A stretch of DNA of 64,000 nucleotides from QUBU01 sp014337915 (GTDB taxonomy: Bacteria; Pseudomonadota; Gammaproteobacteria; Steroidobacterales; GCA-2729495): the NCBI GenBank assembly GCA_030263395.1, contig SZOW01000012.1, positions 1 to 64,000 on the forward strand, given 5' to 3'. Position 1 is the first letter of the stretch; every line of letters starts with the position of its first letter. Both the position numbers and the translations under genes were made by a program. The notes below the pieces were generated by a model, which did no database searches, was not told the origin of the DNA, and saw only the letters and a program-made list of their open reading frames with translations. This document shows positions 44,867 through 53,538 of this stretch, piece after piece.

Positions 44867-47800
44867 AGTTCACCGATATCTTCATCCAGCGGCCGGTGCT
44901 CGCCACGGTCGCCAGCCTGCTGATCCTGGTCCTCGGGCTGCGCTCGGCCGAGATGCTCCGGATCCAGGAATTTCCCTCGACCCAGAGCGCGGTAATCACG
45001 GTCACCACCACCTATTTTGGCGCCTCGCCGGACCTCGTCGCCAGTTTCATCACCGCCCCGATCGAGAGTGCGGTTTCCCAGGCCACCGGTATCGACTACA
45101 TCGTCTCGTCGAGCCGCACCGGCGTCAGCACCGTCACCGTCAACCTGCTGCTCAACTGGGACCCGAACAAGGCGCTGAACGAGATCAGCATCAAGGTCAA
45201 CTCGATCCGCAACCAGCTGCCGCCCGAGTCACAGCTACCGGTGATCACGCTCAGCCTCGGCCAGCAGCTCGCCGCCATGTACATCGGCTTCGCTTCCGAG
45301 GTTCTGGCGCCAAACCAGATCACCGATTACGTCGCGCGCCTGGTGCAGCCGCGGTTGCAGGCTCTGCAGGGCGTGCAGAGCGTGGACGTCATCGGCGCCC
45401 AGAACATCGCGCTGCGCGCCTGGCTGGACCCGCAGCGGCTCGCCGCCTACGGCCTGACCGCCAGCGACATCACCCAGGCACTGGCAGCCAACAATTTCCT
45501 CTCCAGCCTCGGCCGGACGCAGGGTGACGTGGTCCAGGTCGGGCTCGTGGCCTCCACAGGCCTGCACAGCCTCGAGGAGTTCCGCAACCTGATCGTGCGC
45601 CAGTCCGGCGGCGCCATCGTGCGCCTGCAGGACGTGGCCAACGTGACCCTGGGCTCGGAGGACTACGAGTCCGGCTTTGCCTTCAATGGTCGTGACGCGG
45701 TGGCGCTCGCCGTCAACGTCGCCCCTGGCGCGAACCTCCTGGAGACGACAGCGGGCGTGCAGCAGGCCTTCCGCGAGCTGCACGCCAGCCTGCCCGGCGG
45801 CCTCGAGGGCGAGATCATCTACGACTCCGCCGAGTTCGTTCGTGACTCCATCAACGAGGTGGCATTCACGATCGTCGAGGCGTTGTTCATCGTCACCCTG
45901 GTGGTGTTCCTGTTCCTCGGCTCGCCACGCTCGGTGCTGATTCCCGTAGTCGCCATCCCGCTGTCGCTGGTTGGTGCCTTCACGCTGATGCTCGCGGCCG
46001 GCTTCTCGTTCAACCTGCTGACCCTGCTAGCCCTGGTGCTGGCGATCGGCCTGGTCGTGGACGACGCGATCATCGTCGTGGAGAACGTCAATCGCCACAT
46101 TGAGGAGGGCATCCGGCCGCTGCAGGCGGCCCTGCTCGCCGCCCGCGAACTCGGTGGTCCGATTATCGCCATGGGCGTGGTGCTGGTTGCGGTCTATGTG
46201 CCGATCGGCTTCCAGGGTGGCCTGACCGGGGCGTTGTTCACCGAGTTCGCGTTCACGCTGGTGGCCGCCGTGGTGGTCTCGACCATCATTGCCCTGGTGC
46301 TCTCGCCGATGATGTGCGCCAGGCTGCTGCGCCCGCTATCCGAGGAATCCGGCTGGGCGGCGCGCTTCGAGGAATTCAGCAACCGGGGTTTCGGCCGCCT
46401 GCGCCAGGCCTATGAGCGCGCACTGCATGCCAGCCTCGACACCGTGGTGGTCACTCTGGTCTTCGCCGGCATCGTGCTGGTGTCGATCGTCCTGCTGTAC
46501 GGCAACGCGCGCAAGGAACTGGCGCCGCAGGAGGACCAGGGATTCCTGCTGACGATGTTCACCAGTGCACCGAACGCCACGCACGAGATGCTGACCACCT
46601 ATTCGCGGGACGTCTACCGCATCGTCCGCAAGTTTCCGGTGTTCACCAACGTGTTCCAGTTCGAAGCCACGGGATCGGTGTTCGCCGGTACGGTGATGAA
46701 GCCCTGGAGCGAGCGCAGCGAAAGCGCCAACGAGCTCATGCCGATACTGCAGAAGACCTTCGACGAGGAAGTGGCCGGCCTGCGTGGTGCGGTGTTCCAG
46801 CTGCCGCCGCTGCCAGGTGCCCAGGGCATGCCGGTGGAGTTCGTGCTCACCAGTACCGACCAGTTCCCGAGGCTGAACGAGGTGGCGCAGGCCTTCCTCG
46901 CCGAAGCAGTCAGGACCGGCCAGTTCATGTTCCTCGACAGCGACCTGCGCATCGACCAGCCACAGGCCACGGTGAATATCGATCGCGATGCAGCCGCGCG
47001 CCTCGGACTGCAGATGAGCGACATCGGCGGCAGCCTGTCGGCCATGCTGGGTGGCGGCTACGTCAACTATTTCGCGCTCGCCGGCCGCTCCTACAAGGTC
47101 ATGCCGCAGGCCGCCCAGCGTTTCCGGCTGAATGCGGACCAGCTCAATGACTACTACCTGCGCACGCCGGACGGTACCGCCGTGCCGCTGTCGACAGTCG
47201 CCAGCATCGACACCACCGTGGTGCCGCGCTCGCTCAACCGCTTCCAGCAGCTCAATGCAGCCACCATCAGCGGCATCATGATGCCCGGGGTATCGCTCGG
47301 CGATGCGCTCGACACGCTGAATGGCATCGCGGCACGCATGCTGCCCCAGGGCTATGGTGTGGATTTTGCAGGGCAGTCACGCCAGTACGTGCGCGAATCG
47401 AGTGGCTTCCTCGTCACCATCGCTTTTGCGATGGTGATCATCTTCCTGGCGCTCGCCGCCCTCTTCGAAAGCTTCCGCGACCCGCTCATCATCCTGATCT
47501 CGGTGCCGATGTCGATCGCCGGAGCGCTGATATTCGTGAGCCTCGGATTCTGGCACGTCAGCCTGAACATCTACACCCAGGTCGGCCTGGTGACGCTGAT
47601 GGGCCTGATCAGCAAACACGGCATCCTCATCGTGGAGTTTGCCAACAAGCTGCAGCAGGAAGGTCACAGCAGGCGCGAGGCGGTCGAACAGGCTTCTGCG
47701 ATCCGGTTGCGACCGATCCTCATGACCACCGCGGCGATGGTGCTCGGCGTGCTGCCGCTGCTGGTCGCCACCGGTGCCGGTGCGGCCTCACGCTTCAACC

Positions 47801-47928
47801 TGGGCCTGGTGATCTTCACCGGCATCTCCATCGGCACGCTGTTCACGCTGTTCGTCGTGCCCGCGGTCTACCTGGTGCTGGCGGCCGATCATCACCGCGC
47901 CAGCGACGCGGCCACGCCGACCGCCTGA
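44863..47928 (+). CDS. RND efflux permease (second pair), HAE1-like
   Basis: 1,021 residues beginning MKFTDIFIQRPVLATVASLL, the usual HAE1 N-terminus. TM4 proton-relay acids are in GLVVDDAIIVVENVNRH; the TM11-12 region has GLISKHGILIVEFAN. Full-length with two large periplasmic loops. The C-terminal 37 bases overlap the 3' end of norB on the other strand. Substrate unknown. Confidence 0.95.
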   Translation: MKFTDIFIQRPVLATVASLLILVLGLRSAEMLRIQEFPSTQSAVITVTTTYFGASPDLVASFITAPIESAVSQATGIDYIVSSSRTGVSTVTVNLLLNWDPNKALNEISIKVNSIRNQLPPESQLPVITLSLGQQLAAMYIGFASEVLAPNQITDYVARLVQPRLQALQGVQSVDVIGAQNIALRAWLDPQRLAAYGLTASDITQALAANNFLSSLGRTQGDVVQVGLVASTGLHSLEEFRNLIVRQSGGAIVRLQDVANVTLGSEDYESGFAFNGRDAVALAVNVAPGANLLETTAGVQQAFRELHASLPGGLEGEIIYDSAEFVRDSINEVAFTIVEALFIVTLVVFLFLGSPRSVLIPVVAIPLSLVGAFTLMLAAGFSFNLLTLLALVLAIGLVVDDAIIVVENVNRHIEEGIRPLQAALLAARELGGPIIAMGVVLVAVYVPIGFQGGLTGALFTEFAFTLVAAVVVSTIIALVLSPMMCARLLRPLSEESGWAARFEEFSNRGFGRLRQAYERALHASLDTVVVTLVFAGIVLVSIVLLYGNARKELAPQEDQGFLLTMFTSAPNATHEMLTTYSRDVYRIVRKFPVFTNVFQFEATGSVFAGTVMKPWSERSESANELMPILQKTFDEEVAGLRGAVFQLPPLPGAQGMPVEFVLTSTDQFPRLNEVAQAFLAEAVRTGQFMFLDSDLRIDQPQATVNIDRDAAARLGLQMSDIGGSLSAMLGGGYVNYFALAGRSYKVMPQAAQRFRLNADQLNDYYLRTPDGTAVPLSTVASIDTTVVPRSLNRFQQLNAATISGIMMPGVSLGDALDTLNGIAARMLPQGYGVDFAGQSRQYVRESSGFLVTIAFAMVIIFLALAALFESFRDPLIILISVPMSIAGALIFVSLGFWHVSLNIYTQVGLVTLMGLISKHGILIVEFANKLQQEGHSRREAVEQASAIRLRPILMTTAAMVLGVLPLLVATGAGAASRFNLGLVIFTGISIGTLFTLFVVPAVYLVLAADHHRASDAATPTA

Positions 47929-49571
47929 TCGCTGACGGCGGCCGGGCCGCGGGCAGCGAGTGAGCGCAGGAAGCGTGCCACGAACAGCAGCGTCGTCAGC
48001 AGCAGGCCCGGGTAGCCAATCCCTGCCATCAGGTAGGGAAACAGCATGCTGCCGTCCTGTACCGTCCGCAGGTTGAAGCTCAGCAGGCCCAGCGTGATGA
48101 CGGCGCCGAATACCCACATCGCCAGTAGCCACAGGCCGGTTTCCCAGCCGGAGAGCCGGCGGCCCCAGCCGGTCGCAGCCACGGGCCGCGCCGCGGCCGG
48201 CACTGGCACGCGCAGGCCGAGCGTCAGCAGGTCGTAGACCAGCAGGCCGGCCCCGATCGTAAACACCAGGCCGAATACCGGCACCAGCAGCTTGGCGAAC
48301 AGCATGGCCGGCGCGACTTCGCCGCCGAACCAGTCCAGGCCCAGGGTGCGGTACACGTACACCTGCACGGTGCCGCCGATGGCAAAGGCAAAACACAGGC
48401 CCAGCATCCCGGTGAACACCAGCCAGAACGCCAGCCTGCCGGGACGCTGGTCGAATTGGCCGACACCGCGCATCAGCGGGATCGCATAGTACGCGGTGGC
48501 GATGCCGAGCATGCCGAAGGTACCGAACAGCGCCAGGTGCGCATGGCTCAGCGTCACCCAGGTGCCATGCGACCAGACGTTGGTGAGCGCGAATGTCATG
48601 GTGAAGCCGAGGATGCCGGCACCGACCTGCTCGAGTACCACGGATCCCAGCAGGAAGGCAAAGGCCGGCATGTTCGCCAGAGGTTCCCCGTCCTGGTGGG
48701 CATCGAGGTAGAGGTGCCAGAAGCAGAAGATGAGCGGCAGCGGTTCCAGCGCGCTGAACAGCGACCCCCAGAACTGCCAGAACTCGGGCGTACCGACCCA
48801 GAAGTAGTGGTGGGCATTGCCGAGCAGCCCGGACAGCCAGACCAGCGAGATGCCCCAGAACACCGCGAAGCCGACGGACTTCACGTCCGCCCTGAACATC
48901 AGCACCAGCAGGAAGCCCACCAGCGAGATGTGGATGACCTCCCAGACGCCCTCGACCCAGTAGTGCACGACGTACCAGCGGAAATACTCCTGCAGGTCGA
49001 TGCGCTCGACGAAGAACATGCCGAAGATCCACACCAGCGTCAGTGCCAGCACGCCGATGCCCAGTCCCCAATGGATCTCATTCCACTGCGAGATAGGTGG
49101 GAAGCTGCGCCAGACGACATGGCAGAGGATGGCGAAGCCGACCAGGATGACCACGTCGACGATGCGCCCGGCCTCCAGGTACTCGAGCCCCTCCTGCAGC
49201 AGCGGCTGGCCCAGCCACCAGCCGGCGATACCCTGCTCCGCCAGCACCTGGGTCGCCACGTTCCAGAGGACCACGGCCAGCAACGCATAGAACAGGAACC
49301 TGATCAGCCCCGGCGCCGCCAGCTCGCGCTTCGACAGCAGGGGGCCAACGAACAGGATGGCACCGATGAAGCCCGACAGAACCCAGAGGATGCCGAGGTT
49401 GGTGTGCTCGGCGCGCACCACATTGAAGTTCAGCGTCCCGGCCAGCAGCGTCGGGTCGATGTGCTGCCCGGTCAGTAGCAGGCCGAATGCGGTCTGGAAC
49501 AGGAACAGCACCAGCATGAGCATGAAGAAGCGCAGGCTGAGGCGCTGGGTCTGATATTCGATCCGGATCAT
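47892..49571 (-). CDS. norB: Nitric oxide reductase large subunit, NorB-like
   Basis: Haem-copper-family membrane subunit that reduces NO to N2O. 559 residues with about 14 hydrophobic segments. Diagnostic motifs: WYVVHYWVEGVWEV (first catalytic-pocket Glu), GNAHHYFWVGTPEFW (FeB/haem His pair), SALEPLPL (second Glu) and LSHAHLALFGTFGM (haem His ligands). These separate it from oxygen-reducing oxidases. It is roughly 90 residues longer than typical cNOR NorB; the extra length is at the C-terminus, LTLGLRVPVPA onward. It overlaps norC by four bases. Confidence 0.88.
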   Translation of the reverse strand: MIRIEYQTQRLSLRFFMLMLVLFLFQTAFGLLLTGQHIDPTLLAGTLNFNVVRAEHTNLGILWVLSGFIGAILFVGPLLSKRELAAPGLIRFLFYALLAVVLWNVATQVLAEQGIAGWWLGQPLLQEGLEYLEAGRIVDVVILVGFAILCHVVWRSFPPISQWNEIHWGLGIGVLALTLVWIFGMFFVERIDLQEYFRWYVVHYWVEGVWEVIHISLVGFLLVLMFRADVKSVGFAVFWGISLVWLSGLLGNAHHYFWVGTPEFWQFWGSLFSALEPLPLIFCFWHLYLDAHQDGEPLANMPAFAFLLGSVVLEQVGAGILGFTMTFALTNVWSHGTWVTLSHAHLALFGTFGMLGIATAYYAIPLMRGVGQFDQRPGRLAFWLVFTGMLGLCFAFAIGGTVQVYVYRTLGLDWFGGEVAPAMLFAKLLVPVFGLVFTIGAGLLVYDLLTLGLRVPVPAAARPVAATGWGRRLSGWETGLWLLAMWVFGAVITLGLLSFNLRTVQDGSMLFPYLMAGIGYPGLLLTTLLFVARFLRSLAARGPAAVSDQAVGVAASLAR

Positions 49572-50521
49572 GGCTGGCCTCCCTGCAGGCTACGGATGTA
49601 GGCGACGATGTCCGCCACCTGGCCGGCATCCAGAACGCCGGCATACGCCGGCATCACGTGCGGCACGTAGTCCTTCACCACCCTGGCATCGGGATCGACG
49701 ATCGACTGCGTGAGGTAGGCGTCATCCGCGCGGGCACTGGAACCATCGGTAAAGGTCACGTCGGAGCCATAGAGCTCGCCCCAGCCGGGACCGACCAGCC
49801 GCTCCCCACTCGTCGAATGGCAGGCCATGCAGCCGGTGGACTGGGCGAGATCCGCGCCACGCTGCGTCGCCGAAGGCGGTGCGGTCGCGGTTGCCGCGGG
49901 AACTGTCGCTGCCTGCGCCGCGGGCAGCGCCGCTTTCGCGACCGCCAGCCCAGCGACCCGTGGCGTCGGTGGCCAGCCCTCGGTGTTCATCGCCGAGCTG
50001 TACTTCAGGAAGGCGATGAGCTCACGCACCTCATTGCGTGACAGCGGCAGGTTGGGCATCAGCGTCATGTGTCCACCGCGGCGCTCGACACGCTCGGCGG
50101 CGGCCGGGTACTTCTTCAGGTAGGCGTCGATCGAAGCGGCGCCCGCTTCGCCTGCCGTCGCGGCATCCCGCAGCTGCAACGCTACTGCCGTGCTGGTCGG
50201 CCAGGAACCAGCCGAAGGCAGGAAGGCCTCGAGCCAGGCCGGGCCGACCCTGCCGTAGAGCTTGGTGAGGTCCGGGGCAAAATAGGCCCCGTTGCCGACG
50301 ATGGTATGGCAACCCATGCAGTTGTAGGCCTGGAACACGCGCTTGCCCTGCACGGCATCGAAACCGGCGTAGCTGACGCTGACCGGTGTCACCTGGCCAC
50401 GCGAATCGAGGAACGAGGCCACCGATAGAACGATGAAGATGGCACCCATCAGGCCGAGCACCACCAGTGCACGCCGTCGCCTGCCGCCCTCCTCGCAGGG
50501 CTCTCCGGCTGCGCAGCTCAT
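49568..50521 (-). CDS. norC: Dihaem NorC-type cytochrome c subunit
   Basis: 317 residues. N-terminal membrane anchor (about 18-40, ALVVLGLMGAIFIVLSVASFL), then a NorC domain with CMGCHTIVGNGAYFAPDLTKLY near residue 68 and a Met ligand in TLMPNLPLS. A proline/alanine linker (about 190-220) joins a second cytochrome c domain with CMACHSTSGERLVGPGW, MPAYAG and DIVAYIRSL, similar to the C-terminal cytochrome of caa3 oxidase subunit II. Normal NorC has one haem, so this is a fusion. It donates electrons to NorB. Confidence 0.88.
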   Translation of the reverse strand: MSCAAGEPCEEGGRRRRALVVLGLMGAIFIVLSVASFLDSRGQVTPVSVSYAGFDAVQGKRVFQAYNCMGCHTIVGNGAYFAPDLTKLYGRVGPAWLEAFLPSAGSWPTSTAVALQLRDAATAGEAGAASIDAYLKKYPAAAERVERRGGHMTLMPNLPLSRNEVRELIAFLKYSSAMNTEGWPPTPRVAGLAVAKAALPAAQAATVPAATATAPPSATQRGADLAQSTGCMACHSTSGERLVGPGWGELYGSDVTFTDGSSARADDAYLTQSIVDPDARVVKDYVPHVMPAYAGVLDAGQVADIVAYIRSLQGGQP

Positions 50522-50796
50522 GGCGCCGGCTCCCGGTCGCCTGCGGCGTCCGTATTCGCGGTAGGCGCCCGTCGCGCCCGCTCCAGCGCGTCATGCTCGA
50601 ACAGCGTGCCCAGCCGCCCGAGGAAGGCGTAGAAGACATAGACCGCGAGCAGGAACCCCAGGAAGAAATAGCCGAACCACATGCCGCGTGACTCGGCCCA
50701 GTAGCCGAAATCGCGCCAGTAAGGCCAGGAGAGCGCCAGGCTCGCCGCACTGGCCAGGACAGCCAGCGCCAGACGGATCTTGCAGCTTGCAGACAT
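50518..50796 (-). CDS. Small membrane protein leading the nor operon
   Basis: 92 residues with two hydrophobic helices (LALAVLASAASLALSW and GYFFLGFLLAVYVFYAFLG) and a polar C-terminal tail. A strong ribosome site (GGAGGGAAGGA) precedes the ATG. Its stop overlaps the norC start by four bases, so it is co-translated with NorCB and may be a small accessory or assembly subunit (inference). No family recognised. Confidence 0.7.
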   Translation of the reverse strand: MSASCKIRLALAVLASAASLALSWPYWRDFGYWAESRGMWFGYFFLGFLLAVYVFYAFLGRLGTLFEHDALERARRAPTANTDAAGDREPAP

Positions 50797-50859
50797 GCCG
50801 TCCTTCCCTCCCGCAGGCCCGCCGGGCCCGCAATGCCAGGAACCGGAAACTCGGCAATG

Positions 50860-50897
50860 ATTGTCTGCTCATTTAACCTGTACTGCAAATGCCTCTT
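50860..50897 (-). promoter_or_regulatory. nor promoter with candidate NsrR operator
   Basis: Reverse-strand TTGCAG (50888-50883), 17 bases, GACAAT (50865-50860) forms a good sigma-70 promoter 64 bases before the first nor gene. Overlapping the -35 on the plus strand is AAATGCCTCTT (50887-50897), a 10-of-11 match to an NsrR half-site, with a poorer second half at 50875-50885 in the right 11-1-11 spacing. NsrR is a nitric-oxide-sensing repressor of NO-detoxification genes; placement over the -35 suits repression. Confidence 0.5.
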
Positions 50898-50908
50898 TTA
50901 GCCGCGGC

Positions 50909-51199
50909 TCAGGCCTGCTCGCCGGCCGGTGTTGCCAGCGCCTTGCGCGCCCGCTCCTGCAGTGCCCTGTAGGAGCGCTCCCACTCGCCGCTACGCGGCG
51001 TCGTGCCGGCCAGTTGCCGCAGCACGGCCTCCAGTTCCTCGGCACGCTGCTGCAGGCGCTGCGCCTGCGCCTGCAGCTCATCGAACTCGGCGGCATAGAC
51101 GAACTGCACCTGCCGGTCCTGGCAGATACCGATGCAGGGGCGTGGCCCTTCGATCTTGCCGCAGCCGATGCACTGCCAGGCATTCATGTAGGTGGTCAT
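50909..51199 (-). CDS. Small protein with Cys cluster and coiled coil
   Basis: 96 residues from the ATG at 51199 (AGGGTG six bases upstream; a GTG nine bases earlier is possible). Residues 8-24 contain CIGCGKIEGPRPCIGIC, a CxxC...CxxxC arrangement that could hold zinc or an iron-sulfur site. A Glu/Gln/Leu heptad-rich helix follows (about 38-65). Function unknown. It lies upstream of the nor operon on the same strand. Confidence 0.6.
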   Translation of the reverse strand: MTTYMNAWQCIGCGKIEGPRPCIGICQDRQVQFVYAAEFDELQAQAQRLQQRAEELEAVLRQLAGTTPRSGEWERSYRALQERARKALATPAGEQA

Positions 51200-51243
51200 G
51201 GTCTGCACCCTGGCACGGACAGCGCAGCGGATCGCGTCGCTTT

Positions 51244-51272
51244 TTGCCGGACCACCGGGATTTCCCTATCAT
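51244..51272 (+). promoter_or_regulatory. Promoter of the DnrO-like gene
   Basis: TTGCCG (51244-51249), 17 bases, TATCAT (51267-51272): a well-spaced sigma-70 promoter. The start codon follows after about 42 bases, with GAGGAA as ribosome site. No NO-responsive site is obvious here. Confidence 0.6.
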
Positions 51273-51314
51273 CCTAAGGACGCGACAACTGCCCCACAAG
51301 CCCGAGGAACCCGC

Positions 51315-51791
51315 ATGAACATCCGCAACGCTGGCCTGCTGGCTGGTGCATTGGTGTTGGCCCTCGCCACTAGCAAAGCTGGCGTCGCGGCCGACGCGCA
51401 CCAGCATGCAGCCGGCGAGCACGGCGAACTGCTCCTGGATCACGGCCACAAGTGGCCTACCGATGCGCCCCTGCGCCAGGGCATGGCGGCGATCCGCGCT
51501 GCCCTTGCGGCCAGGCACGATGCCATCCACCAGGGCAGCCTGGCAGCCGCCGATTTCCAGGCGCTCGCCTCGGAACTGGAAACGCAGGTCGCCGGCATCG
51601 TCGCCAACTGCAGGCTGGAGCCTGCGGCGGACGCCAACCTGCACCTGGTCATCGCCAGGCTGCTCGCAGGCGCTGCAGCGATGCAGGGGCGCTCGGGAAC
51701 CGCCCCAGCGGCGGGCGCCGTGCAGGCCATCGAGGCGGTCAATGACTACGGCCGGTATTTCGACCACCCGGGATGGCAGCCGCTGGGCTGA
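51315..51791 (+). CDS. Periplasmic His-rich protein, DnrO-like
   Basis: 158 residues with a signal peptide (LLAGALVLALATSKAGVAA). The mature start DAHQHAAGEHGE is His-rich and could bind metal. Then come LDHGHKWPTDAPLRQGM, a helical middle with one Cys (VANCRLEP), NLHLVIARLL and the ending YGRYFDHPGW. From memory this resembles proteins annotated DnrO in Xanthomonadales, of unknown function. Position next to the nor genes is suggestive only. Confidence 0.6.
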   Translation: MNIRNAGLLAGALVLALATSKAGVAADAHQHAAGEHGELLLDHGHKWPTDAPLRQGMAAIRAALAARHDAIHQGSLAAADFQALASELETQVAGIVANCRLEPAADANLHLVIARLLAGAAAMQGRSGTAPAAGAVQAIEAVNDYGRYFDHPGWQPLG

Positions 51792-51825
51792 ACCATCAGG
51801 CCAGGGCCTTGCCGGGCCGCGCCCC

Positions 51826-53346
51826 TCAGAGGTATGGCTGCAGCAGCCAGGCCGCGCCATCGCGCAGCTTGCGCCAGAGCGGCCTGGCATCCAGGTCCGC
51901 CCGTGTGAGTTCACGCGCACCCTCGCGCCTGGCGGCAATGATGGCGTCGACCTGGCTCGCAAGGGCAGCTGAATAGCACTCGACGACGTACTCGAAGTTG
52001 AGCCGTAGTGAGCGCGGGTCCCAGTTGGCCGAACCGAGCAGCACCCAGAGACCATCGACCAGCATGAGCTTGGAATGATCGAATGGTGCACGGGTGAGCA
52101 GTACCCTGCAGCCGCCGCGCAGCACCGGCTGCAGCTGTGCCATCTGGGCCCACTGCACCAGCCGCAGGTTGCCTCTTTCGGGAATCAGGATTTCGACATC
52201 GACCCCGCGCAGGGCCGCCACCCGCAGGGCATCGATGAGGGGCGGATCCGGCAGGAAGTATGGCGTGACGATGCGGACCTGGCGGCGCGCTGCGGCCAGC
52301 GCCGCCAGCAGCGTGAGCAGCAACGCATCGCGAGTCTCGTCGGGGCCGTCGGCGATGCCACGGGCCAGCATGTCGCCGGCGGTGGCCACCGGCGGGAACC
52401 AGGCCTCGCCCGCCAGGCGCTCCCCGGTCGTGAAACGCCAGTCGAAGACGAAGGCATCCTGCAGGTGCTGCACGACGGGGCCGCGCAGCCGGAAATGGAT
52501 GTCCCGGGTCGGGAACGCGGGACGACTTGCCAGCAGGCAGGCATCGCGGATATTGAGCCCGCCGGTAAAGGCGATCATGCCATCGACCACGAGGATCTTG
52601 CGGTGGTTGCGCAGGTTCGCGTAGGGGTTGGGCAGCGGAAACCGTACCGGAAGGAAACTCGCCACGGGTACGCCACGCCGCTGCAGTTCCCCACGGATCG
52701 GTGGCCGGGAATAGCGCGCACCCAGGCCATCGATGAGCACCCGCACCTCGACACCCCGGGTCACCGCCGCCGCCAGCGCCGCCACGAAATCATCGGCGAC
52801 GACGCCACGATCGAAGATGTAGGTCGCCAGCGAGATGCTGTGGCGGGCGCCCGCAATGGCCTCGAGCATGGCCGGAAAAGCCTGGTCGCCATCCAGCAGC
52901 GGCTCAATGTGGTTCCCGCCCTCGAGCGGCTCCGCGGAAATCCGGTCCGTCAACGTGACCAGCGGTTGCCAGGCGGCCGGAACCGGACTGTCGCCAGCAC
53001 CACCCTGCCCCTTGCGGCTCGCGACCTGGTGTTCCGTGTGGTGCGTCCCGCGCACCTGGCGCATCCGCCCGACTGCGCGCCGGATGCGGTTGATCCCGAA
53101 CAGCAGGTAGGACACCGGGCCGAAGAGCGGCGCCAGCCAGACCAGGCCCGTCCAGCCAATCGCCGCCCGCACTTCGGTCTTGGTGAGCAGGATATGCACG
53201 GTCGCCAGGATGGCGAGCAGGAAGTGGGCCAGCCCCGCAATCAGCTCGCGCAGCAGGGTCTCGCTCAACGAGAGCCTCCGGTCCGGGATTTGCTGCTCGA
53301 GCGTCTGATTGCCACTGCTACTGGGCTTCCTGAATAATCCGGGCAC
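51826..53346 (-). CDS. Cardiolipin synthase-like phospholipase D family protein
   Basis: 506 residues: two N-terminal transmembrane helices (about 33-85, ELIAGLAHFLLAILATVHILL and the segment after it), then two PLD catalytic halves with HKD motifs NHRKILVVDG and DHSKLMLVDG...GSANWDPRS. This is the layout of bacterial Cls enzymes, which make cardiolipin from phosphatidylglycerol at the inner membrane. The start is GTG; no clear ribosome site. It converges with the DnrO-like gene. Confidence 0.88.
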   Translation of the reverse strand: MPGLFRKPSSSGNQTLEQQIPDRRLSLSETLLRELIAGLAHFLLAILATVHILLTKTEVRAAIGWTGLVWLAPLFGPVSYLLFGINRIRRAVGRMRQVRGTHHTEHQVASRKGQGGAGDSPVPAAWQPLVTLTDRISAEPLEGGNHIEPLLDGDQAFPAMLEAIAGARHSISLATYIFDRGVVADDFVAALAAAVTRGVEVRVLIDGLGARYSRPPIRGELQRRGVPVASFLPVRFPLPNPYANLRNHRKILVVDGMIAFTGGLNIRDACLLASRPAFPTRDIHFRLRGPVVQHLQDAFVFDWRFTTGERLAGEAWFPPVATAGDMLARGIADGPDETRDALLLTLLAALAAARRQVRIVTPYFLPDPPLIDALRVAALRGVDVEILIPERGNLRLVQWAQMAQLQPVLRGGCRVLLTRAPFDHSKLMLVDGLWVLLGSANWDPRSLRLNFEYVVECYSAALASQVDAIIAARREGARELTRADLDARPLWRKLRDGAAWLLQPYL

Positions 53347-53538
53347 CGGGGATCAGAGCCGATGATGACCACGGCGACAGCCAAAGGGAAGACTGGCCGG
53401 AAGCCACGTGGCCCTGCGATGACCGTGAACACTGTCACTACGGCGGCGATCCATTCCGTGCACGGTGACGCAGCCAGTACGGCCCGAAGGGCTACCATCT
53501 GGATCCTCGGGATCCACGAGGTCACCGGCAACCCATCC

